Assembly: GCF_030815865.1 (NCBI RefSeq)
Contig: NZ_JAUSXI010000001.1
Coordinates: 4,836,001-4,900,000, forward strand
Direction of reading: 5' to 3'
Origin: Arthrobacter globiformis
GTDB taxonomy: Bacteria; Actinomycetota; Actinomycetes; Actinomycetales; Micrococcaceae
DNA length: 64,000 nucleotides
A program made the position numbers and the translations under genes. Positions 39,356 through 49,355 of the stretch are shown here, piece after piece. The notes below the pieces were generated by a model, which was not told the origin of the DNA, ran no database searches, and was given only the letters and a program-made list of their open reading frames with translations. Numbering within the stretch: position 1 is the stretch's first letter; every line of letters starts with the position of its first letter.

Positions 39356-41255
39356 ATGACAATCAATAGTGACGTCACTATCGATGAAAGCAGTGAAGAC
39401 GACCGGGCCTCGGGGGTGGAACCGGCGTTGGAACGAGAACCTGAAACTCCCCAGGAAGACCTGCAAATCCTTCAGGCCCTGCGGGAAACCGAATCAGAAC
39501 ACGAAAGAAGCGCGGCGCAGCAGCCAGCTGTTCCGGAAGGGAGGCATCGACAAGGTAGTTTTCGGCGTCGCCGGACTGCTCACGGTGGCCTTTGTAATCT
39601 GGGGCTTTGCCGGCAAGGACAACCTGGCCTCCACGTCCCAAGTGGTCCTTGACTGGGTCATGAAGAACACGGGCTGGCTGTTCGTTGCCCTCTCCTCCCT
39701 GTTCGTCGTCTATGTGCTATGGCTGGCGCTCAGCCGCTTCGGCAACATTCCGCTGGGGAAAGACGCGGAAAAGCCCGAGTACTCCATGGTCTCGTGGGTC
39801 TCGATGATGTTCGCGGCAGGCATGGGCATCGGCCTTATGTTCTACGGCGTGGCCGAGCCGCTCTACCACTACATTTCCCCGCCGCCGGGCACCGTTGACG
39901 GCCAGACTCCCGCGGCCGTCCAGACGGCCATGGCAACATCGATCTTCCACTGGACCCTGCACCCGTGGGCCATGTACGCGGTGGTAGGCGTTGCCATGGC
40001 CTACGGAAGCTACCGCCTCGGCCGCAAGCAGCTCATTTCCACGGTCTTCACGTCGCTGTTCGGCATCCGCAGGGTGGAAGGCCCCCTCGGCAAGGTCATC
40101 AACATGCTGGCCATCTTCGCCACACTCTTCGGAACCGCCGCATCGCTCGGACTCGGTGCTCTGCAGATCGGCAGCGGCATGGCGTCCAACGGCTGGATCA
40201 GCGGCCAGCTGGCCACGCCCGTACTCGTGGTGATCGTTGCCGTGCTTACAGCCTGCTTCGTGGCCTCGGCGGTCTCCGGCATCAGCCGCGGCATCCAGTG
40301 GCTATCCAACATCAACATGGTACTGGCCGCAGTCCTGGCCATCATCGTGTTCGTGGCCGGGCCAACGCTCTTCATCCTGAACCTGATCCCGGCGGCCGTC
40401 GGCGACTATGCACGGGACCTGGCCGAGATGGCCTCCCGGACTGAGGCCGTCGGCGATGACGCCCTGCGCACGTGGATGTCCGGCTGGACCATCTTCTACT
40501 GGGCCTGGTGGGTCTCCTGGACGCCCTTCGTTGGCCTGTTCATCGCCCGCATCAGCCGCGGCCGCACCATCCGCCAGTTCGTCACCGGTGTCCTGCTGGT
40601 CCCCAGCATCGTCAGCGTAATCTGGTTCGGCATCTTCGGCGGGGCCGCCATCAACATCCAGGCCACCGCAGACGCCACCCCGGACACCGGCGATGGCCTG
40701 GCCAAGATCGTCGACGGGACTCCGACGATTTCCTTCGACGGCGCCCTGTTCGACCTGCTGCACCACCTGCCCCTGCCCAACGCCATTGCCGGCGCGGTCG
40801 CCGTCCTGGCGATGGTCCTGGTGGCCATCTTCTTCGTCACCGGCGCCGATGCGGCCTCCATCGTGATGGGATCGCTCAGCTCCGACGGTGCTGAAGAACC
40901 ACGCCGCGGAGTCGTAATCTTCTGGGGTGCCCTCACAGGTGCCGTGGCCGCAGTAATGCTCCTTGCCGGCGGCGACAAGCCTGCCGAGGCGCTTGCCGGA
41001 CTGCAACGGATCACCATCGTGTCAGCCCTGCCCTTCGTGCTAGTGATGTTCCTGATGTGCTTTGCCCTAACGAGGGACCTGCGCCGGGACCCGCTGTCGC
41101 TGCGCGCGCGGCTGGTGACCTCCGTCGTCGAGCGCTCCATCCGCAGTGGGGTCGAACAGCACGGCGGCGTCCAGTTCGACCTGGTCACCAAGCACGAATG
41201 CGATGAACGGTGCGCCAAGAGTGAGCTTGATCCGGGCGGGGACAAGCACCACTAA
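39356..41255 (+). CDS. BCCT-family (betaine/choline/carnitine type) transporter, N-terminal +1 frameshift
   Basis: About 630 residues if corrected. The N-terminus from ATG 39356 is acidic and resembles the start of the MHS transporter at 46872 (MTINSDVTIDESSED versus MTIIGDVTTDQSSKD). The membrane part, starting at KGGIDKVVFGVAG, is one frame on, so an extra base lies at about 39500-39520. In the downstream frame the only start is GTG 39369, which gives a basic, unfamily-like leader. 12 TM helices with BCCT marks MGIGLMFYGVAEPLYH and YWAWWVSWTPFVGLFIARISRGRTIR. Likely sodium- or proton-coupled betaine-type uptake. Confidence 0.88.
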
Positions 41256-41262
41256 GTACGAC

Positions 41263-41297
41263 GCGGCCGGCTCCCGAAACCACCGGGAGCCGGCCGC
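41263..41297 (+). terminator. terminator after BCCT gene
   Basis: Perfect 14-bp stem (41263-41276 with 41284-41297) and 7-base loop, eight bases after the stop. Short U-poor tail. Confidence 0.65.
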
Positions 41298-41431
41298 TCT
41301 AACGCTGGGCCTCCTATACAAACGCACTCGCGGCCCACACTAGGAAAGGCATCTCATGTGGCATCGGCGCCCACAAAGACACCCGTTGAAATCGAATCGG
41401 ATGAAGAACGCTCCGTTGATGACTGCGACTA

Positions 41432-41755
41432 TCAGGACTGTTTTTTCTGTTCCGGCCCCGAGACCGACTGACTGCTGGCTCGCTGCTCGCACAGCCCGAA
41501 CGCGATATCTGCGGCCCGGGCGGTCGCCGATCTGGACCCCTCAGTACCAGCGTTTCCTCTTCCGGCTTCCTGGCCGGCCATATAGCCCACCAGGAAGGCT
41601 GTCACCGGTGCTGCAGCATGAATTACTGAATCCGCAGATTTCCTCGCCACATCCAGCAGCAGCTCTTGATCGACGTCGAGATCAGGGATCTGCAACGCCC
41701 TCGCTAACTGCTCGCACCACTCGCCCAGGATCTGCATTTCATCGCTAACGGCCAT
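41432..41755 (-). CDS. DUF6457-like small protein
   Basis: 107 residues from ATG 41755. LLLDVARKSADSVIHAAAPVTAFLVGYMAG is the conserved helical core of a small actinobacterial domain (DUF6457) that I have seen beside or fused to molybdenum-cofactor guanylyltransferase genes. If right, it may aid maturation of the molybdenum formate dehydrogenase encoded at 57297. The C-terminal 35 residues are Ser/Ala/Gln-rich. Confidence 0.65.
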   Translation of the reverse strand: MAVSDEMQILGEWCEQLARALQIPDLDVDQELLLDVARKSADSVIHAAAPVTAFLVGYMAGQEAGRGNAGTEGSRSATARAADIAFGLCEQRASSQSVSGPEQKKQS

Positions 41756-42108
41756 GACTTCTCCTTATACAGAACACTTCCACTGGAAGCTGATGCACCG
41801 ACCCTACAAGGCTATGACGACGTAAGTCACCGGGCTTTCCTAAACTGCGCCGTCATGGAACACGTCCGCCTTTGCCGTTTGGACCGGGTACGTTGACGTC
41901 AGCAATTCCGCCGCATACGATCGCTTATATATCAGTCATATGGCTCGCAAATATCAATATTATATCAGCCGCCCATGGGCCGCTGCGCCGAAGCCTCAAA
42001 GACGTCCGGCGGCCACCGCACGCTCCCCGCGTGGACAGCGTTGATGCCCTCCGCAGGATGACGGGTCAATTATGACCGCCGAAGTACACCCGAAAGGAAC
42101 ACTAACTC
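41756..42108 (+). promoter_or_regulatory. promoter and operators of the formaldehyde dehydrogenase genes
   Basis: TTGACG (41893-41898) and TACGAT (41916-41921) form a 17-base-spaced promoter. Immediately downstream are TATATATCAG (41926-41935) and ATTATATCAG (41959-41968), half-sites of the TGATATATCA operator seen at 31697. The rest of the 353-base gap shows no gene. Confidence 0.65.
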
Positions 42109-43248
42109 ATGGTTCATAAAGTCAAGGCTGTTGTTGTCAGGGCGAAGGACGCTCCGGTGTCGGTGGAGACGATCCTGGTGCCGGATCCGGGGCCGGGGGA
42201 GGCGCTGGTGGATGTCCTGACGTGCGGGGTGTGCCACACGGACCTGCATTACAAGCTGGGCGGGATTGGTGATGAGTTCCCGTATCTGCTGGGTCATGAG
42301 GCCACCGGTGTTGTTTCCGCGGTGGGTGAGGGCGTCACGGAGGTCGCCCCGGGTGACCGGGTGATCCTGAACTGGCGTGCGGTGTGCGGGCAGTGCCGGG
42401 CGTGTGCGAAGGGCCAGCCGCAGTACTGCTTCAATACCGCGAACGCGGTGCAGAAGATGACCCTGGAGGACGGCACCGAACTGTCCCCCGCGTTGGGGAT
42501 CGGGGCGTTCGCGGAGAAGACCCTGGTCGCTGCCGGGCAGTGCACCAAGGTCGATGAGGACGCCGACCCGGCCGCGGTCGGGCTGCTTGGCTGCGGTGTG
42601 ATGGCCGGCATCGGCGCCGCGATCAACACCGGTGAGGTCAAGCGCGGCGAGTCGGTGGCCGTGATCGGCTGCGGCGGCGTGGGCATCGCCGCGATCGCCG
42701 GCGCCAGGCTCGCCGGGGCCACCACGATCATCGCCGTGGACATCGACGAGAACAAGATCGAGATGGCCAAGACCCTCGGCGCGACCCACGGCGTGAACTC
42801 CCGCACGTCCGACCCGGTCGAGGCGATCCGGGCCCTCACGGGCGGGAACGGCGCCGATGTGGTGATCGAGGCCGTCGGCCGGCCCGAAACCTACAAGCAG
42901 GCGTTCTACGCCCGCGACCTCGCCGGGCGTGTGGTCCTGGTCGGGGTGCCGACCCCGGAAATGGTCCTTGAGCTGCCGTTGCTGGATGTCTTTGGCAGGG
43001 GCGGGTCGCTGAAGTCCTCCTGGTACGGGGACTGCCTGCCCTCCCGCGACTTCCCCATGCTCGTGGCCCACTACAAGGCCGGCAACCTGGACCTGGACGC
43101 GTTCGTTTCCGAACGGATCACCATCGACCAGGTCGAGGAGGCCTTCGACAAGATGCACGAAGGCAAGGTCCTGCGCTCAGTTGTGGAAATCCAGCCCGCA
43201 GGAGCCTCCGCGGCGGCTGCTGCCGAGCCGGCGGTGGCCTCGGCATGA
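42109..43248 (+). CDS. S-(hydroxymethyl)mycothiol dehydrogenase
   Basis: 379 residues. Zinc-dependent medium-chain dehydrogenase that oxidises the formaldehyde-mycothiol adduct with NAD; the product releases formate. Catalytic Zn ligands Cys39 and His63-Glu64; structural Zn Cys cluster [15 protein letters not shown]; Rossmann motif [14 protein letters not shown]. The C-terminal Ala-rich tail is about 15 residues longer than usual. Followed directly by the metallo-hydrolase gene, the usual pair in mycothiol-containing actinobacteria. Confidence 0.93.
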   Translation: MVHKVKAVVVRAKDAPVSVETILVPDPGPGEALVDVLTCGVCHTDLHYKLGGIGDEFPYLLGHEATGVVSAVGEGVTEVAPGDRVILNWRAVCGQCRACAKGQPQYCFNTANAVQKMTLEDGTELSPALGIGAFAEKTLVAAGQCTKVDEDADPAAVGLLGCGVMAGIGAAINTGEVKRGESVAVIGCGGVGIAAIAGARLAGATTIIAVDIDENKIEMAKTLGATHGVNSRTSDPVEAIRALTGGNGADVVIEAVGRPETYKQAFYARDLAGRVVLVGVPTPEMVLELPLLDVFGRGGSLKSSWYGDCLPSRDFPMLVAHYKAGNLDLDAFVSERITIDQVEEAFDKMHEGKVLRSVVEIQPAGASAAAAAEPAVASA

Positions 43249-43865
43249 GCGTCACCATCGAAAACCTCGTCACCTCGGGCACGTTCTCGCTCGACGGCGG
43301 CACCTGGGATGTGGACAACAACGTCTGGATCGTGGGCAACGACACCGAGTGCGTGATCATTGATTCCCCGCACGACGCCGCCGCGATCATCAGCGCCGTC
43401 CGCGGCCGGAAGGTCAAGGCGATCCTGCTCACGCACGCGCACAACGACCACATCGGCGCCGCCCGCGACGTCGCCGACGCGGTCGGGGCCCCGATCCACC
43501 TGAACCCCGAGGACCAGGTCCTCTGGGAACAGGTCTACCCCGGCACCACCCCCGACCAGACCATCACGGACGGGGACGAGTTCCAGATCGGCGGGGCGGT
43601 GCTGCGGGCCATCCACACCCCCGGCCACTCACCCGGCTCCACCAGCTTCCACCTCGCAGCAGAGAACACCGTGTTCACCGGAGACACCCTGTTCAACGGC
43701 GGACCCGGCGCCACCGGCCGGTCCTACAGCGACTACCCCACCATCCTGACCTCCATCCGCGAACGGCTCCTCACCCTCCCGCCGGAAACAACCGTCCGGA
43801 CCGGACACGGCGACAACACCACCATCGCCGCCGAACGCGAAACCCTCGCCAAAGTAGCCCAGTAA
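43245..43865 (+). CDS. metallo-beta-lactamase-fold hydrolase partner
   Basis: 206 residues; ATG overlaps the dehydrogenase stop by 4 bases. Metal site [11 protein letters not shown] (HxHxDH), and [27 protein letters not shown] and [13 protein letters not shown]. In this context it likely hydrolyses formyl-mycothiol or related thioesters, like the esterase step in glutathione-dependent formaldehyde oxidation; that is inference from gene order. Confidence 0.88.
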   Translation: MSVTIENLVTSGTFSLDGGTWDVDNNVWIVGNDTECVIIDSPHDAAAIISAVRGRKVKAILLTHAHNDHIGAARDVADAVGAPIHLNPEDQVLWEQVYPGTTPDQTITDGDEFQIGGAVLRAIHTPGHSPGSTSFHLAAENTVFTGDTLFNGGPGATGRSYSDYPTILTSIRERLLTLPPETTVRTGHGDNTTIAAERETLAKVAQ

Positions 43866-43880
43866 GGCGCTGCCAAAGTC

Positions 43881-43913
43881 GAACGGCCCCCGTCCTGGAG
43901 ACGGGGGCCGTTC
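43881..43913 (+). terminator. terminator after formaldehyde genes
   Basis: Perfect 14-bp stem (43881-43894 with 43900-43913), 5-base loop. Confidence 0.65.
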
Positions 43914-43955
43914 GTGTACCCATTAACAGAGCTAACAGACCAAAAGGAATGGGCC

Positions 43956-45213
43956 GTGACCCCAATCAAGCGTGTGGCTTTCCTGTCGCTGCACACCTCC
44001 CCCATGGAACAGCCCGGTTCCGGGGACGCCGGCGGCATGAACGTCTACATCCGCGGCCTCGCCTCGGCCCTGGCCGAATCCGGCATCGAAGTGGACATCT
44101 TCACCCGCTCCACGTCGGCCGGCCAGCCCGCCGTCGAACATCCCAGTCCGGGAGTTCATGTCCACAACGTCACCGCCGGGCCGCCGCGCAGGCTGTCCAA
44201 AGAGTAACTGCCGGACCTACTGCACAGCATGGTGGCCGAGATCCAGCGGATCTCCGGGCGGCAGCCGCACGGCCGGTACGGCGTCATCCACTCCCACTAC
44301 TGGTTGTCCGGCCTGGTCGGGCTGGAGCTCTCCTGGCTGTGGGACGTTCCTTTGGTTCACACAATGCACACCATGGCCAAGGTTAAGAATTTGGTGCTGC
44401 AGTCCGGTGAGGAGCCCGAGCCGCGGCGCCGCGAGGAAGGCGAACACCGCATTGTCGACGGCGCCACGCGCCTGATTGCCAACACCGGTGCCGAGGCTGC
44501 CGAGCTGGTTTCGCATTACGGCGCCGACGCCGAACAGATCGATGTCGCTCCCCCGGGCGTTGACCTTTCGGTCTTCACGCCCGCGTTCCGCAGCCGGTCC
44601 CGCGCCGACCAAGGCATTGCACCGGGCACCTTCCACCTGCTGTTCGCCGGCCGGATCCAGCGGCTCAAGGGGCCGCAGGTCCTGATCAGGGCTGCCGCCC
44701 TGCTCCGCCGGCGACGCCCCGACATCGACCTCAAACTGACCGTTCTCGGCGCGCTGAGCGGCGCCCGGGACTTCGACCTGGACGCGATTGTCACCGCCGA
44801 AGGAATGGACGACGCCGTCACTCACCATCCGCCGGTCGGCGCACCGGAACTGGCCTCCTGGTACCGCTCGGCCGACGTCGTCGTCATGCCCTCCTACAGC
44901 GAATCGTTCGGGCTTGTGGCCTTGGAGGCGCAGGCCTGCGGCACCCCCGTGGTCGCCACACGGGTGGGTGGCCTGTCCCGCGCCGTCATTGACGGCCGCA
45001 CCGGGCTTTTTGGTGGACGGCCACCACGCCGCCGGCTGGGCCGACGCCCTTGAAGTCCTCCACGACGACCCTGCCACCCGCCACAACATGGGCGCCGCCG
45101 CCGCCCTCCGCGCGGCAAACTCCGGCTGGCAACGAACCGCCGCCGTCACCCTCGACAGTTACCACTCCGCCGCGGCACAGCGCCTCAGCCGCCTCGCAGT
45201 CATGGCCGGGTAG
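43956..45213 (+). pseudogene. mshA: mshA-like D-inositol-3-phosphate glycosyltransferase, disrupted
   Basis: Would encode about 418 residues of the first mycothiol-synthesis enzyme (GT4, UDP-GlcNAc donor). GTG 43956 after [33 protein letters not shown] is diagnostic of MshA; SYSESFGLVALEAQACGTPVVA is the GT4 donor site. TAA at 44205-44207 stops the frame where CAA (Gln) is expected; the same frame then continues. At about 45005-45012 a T5 run shifts to the next frame (LVDGHHAAGWADALEVLHD). Both lesions must be real for it to be dead. Confidence 0.8.
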
Positions 45214-45232
45214 CTTCCGCATCCCTTAAACA

Positions 45233-45300
45233 GCGATGCTCCCCCACAAGTGAGGGAGCATCGCGTGAAAACCTGCAGGACCTGAGGAAGGGTCCGGAGG
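45233..45300. repeat. terminator plus composite intergenic repeat
   Basis: 11-bp hairpin (45233-45243 with 45254-45264) between convergent mshA and ino1, followed by GCAGGACCTGAGGAAG, identical over 16 bases to the element after bcp (22826-22845 region). Confidence 0.6.
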
Positions 45301-45301
45301 T

Positions 45302-46388
45302 TTAGCGGTCGAGGTCGCCGCGGATGAAGGCCTCGACCTTGTCGCGGGCGAGGTCGTCGTTGAACTGCTCCGGCGGGGACTTCATGAAGTAGCTCGAGGC
45401 CGACAGCAGCGGGCCGCCGATGCCCCGGTCCAGGCCGATCTTCGCCGCACGGATCGCGTCGATGATCACACCGGCGGAGTTCGGCGAGTCCCAGACCTCC
45501 AGCTTGTACTCCAGCGACACCGGGGCGTCGCCGAAGTTGCGGCCCTCCAGGCGGACGAAGGCCCACTTGCGGTCATCGAGCCACTGCACGTAGTCGGACG
45601 GGCCGATGTGGACATCCTTCGCAGCCAGCTCGGCCTCGACGTTGGAGGTCACCGCCTGGGTCTTGGAGATCTTCTTGGACTCGAGCCGGTCCCGCTCCAG
45701 CATGTTCTTGAAGTCCATGTTGCCGCCCACGTTCAGCTGGTACGTGCGGTCCAGCGTCACACCGCGGTCCTCGAACAGCTTGGCCATGACGCGGTGCGTG
45801 ATGGTGGCACCGATCTGGCTCTTGATGTCATCACCCACGATCGGCACACCCGCGGCGGTGAACTTCTCAGCCCACTCCTTGGTGCCCGCGAGGAACACCG
45901 GCAGGGCGTTCACGAACGCCACGCCGGCGTCGATGGCGCCCTGGGCGTAGAACTCCGCGGCTTCCTGGGACCCGACCGGCAGGTAGCAGACCATGACGTC
46001 AGCCCGGGGCGTCCTTGAGCGCCTGGACCACGTCGACCGGCTCGGCCGGGGACTGCTCGATGGTCTCCAGGTAATACCGGCCCAACCCATCCAGGGTGTG
46101 CCCACGCTGGACCGTCACGCCGGTGGGCGGAACGTCTGCGAGCTTGATGGTGTTGTTTTCGCTGGCCAGGATCGCATCGGCCAGGTCGACGCCGACCTTC
46201 TTGCCGTCCACATCGAACGCGGCCACGAACTGCACATCGTTGACGTGGTACTTGCCGAACTCCAGGTGCATCAGACCCGGAATCGTGGCCTGAGGGTCGG
46301 CATCCCGGTAGTAATGGACACCCTGGACCAGCGAAGCGGCACAGTTACCCACGCCAACGATAGCTACACGAATCGGATTTGAAGACAC
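45302..46388 (-). pseudogene. ino1: inositol-3-phosphate synthase (ino1), one-base frameshift
   Basis: Corrected length 361 residues, the usual actinobacterial size. Makes myo-inositol 3-phosphate, precursor of mycothiol and phosphatidylinositol. N-terminal half has [17 protein letters not shown] and [17 protein letters not shown]. It stops after [10 protein letters not shown] near 46000, while the other frame continues with [26 protein letters not shown] and [14 protein letters not shown]. One extra C in a CCCC run at about 46003-46007 explains the break. Sits beside mshA, which uses its product. CDS if the base is an error. Confidence 0.82.
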
Positions 46389-46871
46389 GGAACTCCTTTG
46401 GAGGAAAAGCTGTTGCCGGGAGCGGCCGAGGATGGCGGAGCTGGAAGGCAGGGAACTTAGCGATCTCGGACCATTCGAAGCACCGCCCCCGGCAGTCCCG
46501 ATCTCATCCGAATACGCTGCCCTCTATCTTCCCCTGCACGCCGGGCTGGGCGCCATGCCATGATCGGGCGGTTGCACCTACCCAAACGGGTGGGTGCAGG
46601 TGCGGGCCACCCACAGCTGCGGCACCAAAGTCATCTTCTTGACAATGCACTGTGAGCTAACGCACGCTGTTGCATAGGCCGAAGCCTGTTGATTACTGCG
46701 GAACACGAGAGGATCCCACGTGCTTGCGCACCTCCTGACGAACAAGGTGCTTTCTGCACACGCCCTGCCCGCCGATGAGTCCATTCCCGGCAGGCGCGCA
46801 TGCGGGGTCAATCTTCGTCAGCACGGGCGTCCAGCGCCTGGATGCCCGCCAATATTCAGTAAGGAACCTGT
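46389..46871. promoter_or_regulatory. ino1 / MHS transporter intergenic control region
   Basis: About 480 bases. Near the left: the ino1 leader with CCTACCC-AAAC-GGGTGGG (46577-46594, arms extend to GCA...TGC) and a minus-strand GATCAT 23 bases away, matching about 38 of 47 positions with the hxlB upstream region. Near the right: the 46635-46706 block shared with the BCCT leader (TTGACA at 46638) and AAGGAACC before ATG 46872. No gene here. Confidence 0.55.
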
Positions 46872-48338
46872 ATGACGATCATAGGTGATGTCACTACCGA
46901 TCAAAGCAGCAAAGATAGACAGTACTCCCGCCGGCTCACGACGTCCGACATCAATGTCGTGGACCAGCGGATGCTTAAGAAGGCCCTCGGTGGCACCATC
47001 GTGGGCAACACCATGGAGTGGTACGACGTCGGCGTATTCGGCTATCTGATCACCACCATGGGACCGGTGTTCCTGCCGGAAGCGGACAGGACCGTCCAGA
47101 CCCTGTTCCTGCTCGGTACCTTTGCGGCAACTTTCGTTGCCCGCCCGATCGGCGGCGTCGTGTTCGGCTGGCTCGGGGACAAGGTAGGGCGCCAGAAGGT
47201 ACTCGCCGCGACCCTTATGCTGATGGCGGCCAGCACCTTCGCCGTGGGCCTCCTGCCCGGCTACGCGCAGATTGGCATCTGGGCGGCCGCGCTGCTGGTT
47301 CTCCTGAAGCTCGTTCAGGGCTTCTCCACCGGCGGCGAGTATGCCGGCGCCACCACGTTTGTGTGTGAATATGCCCCTGACAAGCGGCGCGGCTTCTTCG
47401 CCAGTTTCCTGGACATGGGCTCCTACATAGGCTTTGCCCTGGGCGCTGCCACGGTCTCCGTCCTGCAGGTCACCCTCGGCGAGGCCGCCATGGAGGAATG
47501 GGGCTGGAGGCTGCCATTCCTGGTGGCCGGGCCGCTGGGCCTGATCGCCATCTACTTCCGGAACAAGATCGAGGAATCCCCCCAGTTCCAGGCAACCCTT
47601 GGCGCGCAGGAGGCATTTGCCAGCGAAGCCGCCGCAAGCGATAAGGCTGTTGCCAGCGGTCCGGTGGGCATCATGAGAACCTACTGGCGCCCGATCGTGC
47701 TGGCCATGATCCTCGCCGGCGCTGCCAACACCGTCGGTTATGCCCTGACGTCGTACATGCCGACATACCTGACCGAATCCAAAGGCTACGACCCCGTCCA
47801 CGGCACGCTGCTGACCATCCCGGTCCTGGTGGTGATGGCACTGTGCATCCCGCTCACCGGCAAGCTTTCGGACCGCATCGGCCGGCGTCCGGTGCTGTGG
47901 ATCGGTGCCGGAAGCACCGTCCTTTTTGCCGTCCCCGCGTTCATGCTCATCGGAATCGGCGACGTCTGGTCCACACTGGCGGGCCTGTCCCTGGTCGCCT
48001 TCCCCGTCACGTTCTACGTGGCCAACCTCGCGTCAGCACTTCCGGCGCTGTTCCCCACCTCAAGCCGCTACAGCAGCATGGGCATCGCCTACAACTTCTC
48101 TGTGGCGATCTTCGGCGGAACCACCCCATTCCTGGTCCAGGGCCTGATCGCGGCCACCGGCGACGACATGGCCCCGGCCTACTACCTGATGGCGACGTCG
48201 GTTGTCGGTGCGATCGCCATCTATTTCCTTCGTGAATCCGCCGGCCGCCCGCTGCCGGGCTCCATGCCGAGCGTGGATACGGAAGCCGAGGCGCAGGAGC
48301 TCATCGCCTCACAGGACGCCAATCCATTGTGGCGCTAG
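46872..48338 (+). CDS. MFS transporter, MHS (ProP-like) family
   Basis: 488 residues. 12 TM helices with the metabolite:H+ symporter marks NTMEWYDVGVFGYL, RPIGGVVFGWLGDKVGRQKVL, and LVQGFSTGGEYAGATTFVCEYAPDKRRG. MHS members carry proline, betaine, shikimate or citrate. The N-terminal 30 residues resemble the BCCT start. Promoter leader shared with the BCCT gene, so probably co-regulated; betaine-like substrate is inferred. Confidence 0.9.
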   Translation: MTIIGDVTTDQSSKDRQYSRRLTTSDINVVDQRMLKKALGGTIVGNTMEWYDVGVFGYLITTMGPVFLPEADRTVQTLFLLGTFAATFVARPIGGVVFGWLGDKVGRQKVLAATLMLMAASTFAVGLLPGYAQIGIWAAALLVLLKLVQGFSTGGEYAGATTFVCEYAPDKRRGFFASFLDMGSYIGFALGAATVSVLQVTLGEAAMEEWGWRLPFLVAGPLGLIAIYFRNKIEESPQFQATLGAQEAFASEAAASDKAVASGPVGIMRTYWRPIVLAMILAGAANTVGYALTSYMPTYLTESKGYDPVHGTLLTIPVLVVMALCIPLTGKLSDRIGRRPVLWIGAGSTVLFAVPAFMLIGIGDVWSTLAGLSLVAFPVTFYVANLASALPALFPTSSRYSSMGIAYNFSVAIFGGTTPFLVQGLIAATGDDMAPAYYLMATSVVGAIAIYFLRESAGRPLPGSMPSVDTEAEAQELIASQDANPLWR

Positions 48339-48357
48339 CCGCGCTTTCCACACAGCA

Positions 48358-48397
48358 AAGTGCCCCCGTCGTAGTGAACGACGGGGGCACTTCCTTT
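48358..48397 (+). terminator. terminator after MHS transporter
   Basis: Perfect 15-bp stem (48358-48372 with 48378-48392) and 5-base loop, followed by CCTTT. It also faces the opcA 3' end. Confidence 0.7.
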
Positions 48398-48410
48398 GAA
48401 GCCAGCCTCT

Positions 48411-49355
48411 TTAGACCAGCGCCAATAGTGGCGCATCCTCCCAGTCCCGCACCAACTCAAGCGCTCCCAGCACGAGGCCGAATACCTCGTCGGGGTCGAG
48501 GCGGCGGAGTTCTTCTGCGAGGCAGTCGCGGAGGCTGCGCCGCGGGAGGGAGATGCGCTGTGCGGGCTGGCCGGGCTGGGTGAGTTCGGCGATGGAGAGG
48601 CCGGGGCGGAAGAGCTGGACGTCACCGCTGGTCCGGGTGAGCCGGACCCGGCGGATGCCGGTGCCGGCGGGGTCCGCGACGATCGTGACGGGGGCGTCCA
48701 GGGACAGGGTCAGCCACGCCGCGAGCAGGATGGTGCTGGGCGAGTCCGAGGCGCCTTCGACCGCGACGGCGGTCACGGGCGAGGTGTCGGCCTGGTCCAG
48801 GACGGCGGCGAGCTGGATGCGCCAGTTCGTCAGCCGGGTCCAGGCGAGGTCGGTGTCGCCGGCCTTATAGGTGTTCCGGATGTTTTCCAGCGCGACCTGG
48901 GGTTCGGCCTCGTTCGCCGAATCGGTGATCCGGCGGTGCGCAATCCGCCCGATCGAGGTTTCGGACGCGTTCTTCGGTGCCCCGTGCGGCCACCATGCCA
49001 CGATCGGGGCGTCGGGCAGCAGCAGCGCCGCGACAAGGGACTCGCTCTCCTCGGCGAGTTCCCCGAAGCCGCGCAGCACGATGACCTCCGAGGCGCCGGC
49101 GTCCCCGCCGACCCGGATCTGCGCGTCGAGCCGGTTCGGCGCGGACGAGCCGGCGTCGGCGAGCACGATGATCCGGCAGGGGTGTTCCCGGCTGGCCTCG
49201 TTCGCGGCCTCGATCGCTTCTTCCTCGAGCCCGGATTTGGTGACCACCACCAGGGTCAGGACCCGGCCGAGCGCGATCACCCCGCCCTGCTCACGCAGGG
49301 ACTGGATCTTCTTGGAAACGTTCGAGGTGGTGGTGTTGGGCAGGTCTACGATCAT
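48411..49355 (-). CDS. opcA: glucose-6-phosphate dehydrogenase assembly protein OpcA
   Basis: 314 residues. OpcA is an actinobacterial/cyanobacterial factor needed for active G6PD. N-terminus MIVDLPNTTTSNVSKKIQSLREQGG is the OpcA start; IVAWWPHGAPKNASETSIGRIAHRRITDS is the central signature. The start overlaps zwf by 4 bases (ATGA). Product acts with Zwf in the oxidative pentose phosphate pathway, giving NADPH and ribulose 5-phosphate, the acceptor for HxlA. Confidence 0.93.
   Translation of the reverse strand: MIVDLPNTTTSNVSKKIQSLREQGGVIALGRVLTLVVVTKSGLEEEAIEAANEASREHPCRIIVLADAGSSAPNRLDAQIRVGGDAGASEVIVLRGFGELAEESESLVAALLLPDAPIVAWWPHGAPKNASETSIGRIAHRRITDSANEAEPQVALENIRNTYKAGDTDLAWTRLTNWRIQLAAVLDQADTSPVTAVAVEGASDSPSTILLAAWLTLSLDAPVTIVADPAGTGIRRVRLTRTSGDVQLFRPGLSIAELTQPGQPAQRISLPRRSLRDCLAEELRRLDPDEVFGLVLGALELVRDWEDAPLLALV

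Noticed and set aside
39369..39520. GTG 39369 as native BCCT start
   Set aside because: It yields a basic, Trp/Arg-rich leader unlike BCCT proteins, whereas the other frame matches the MHS transporter start.
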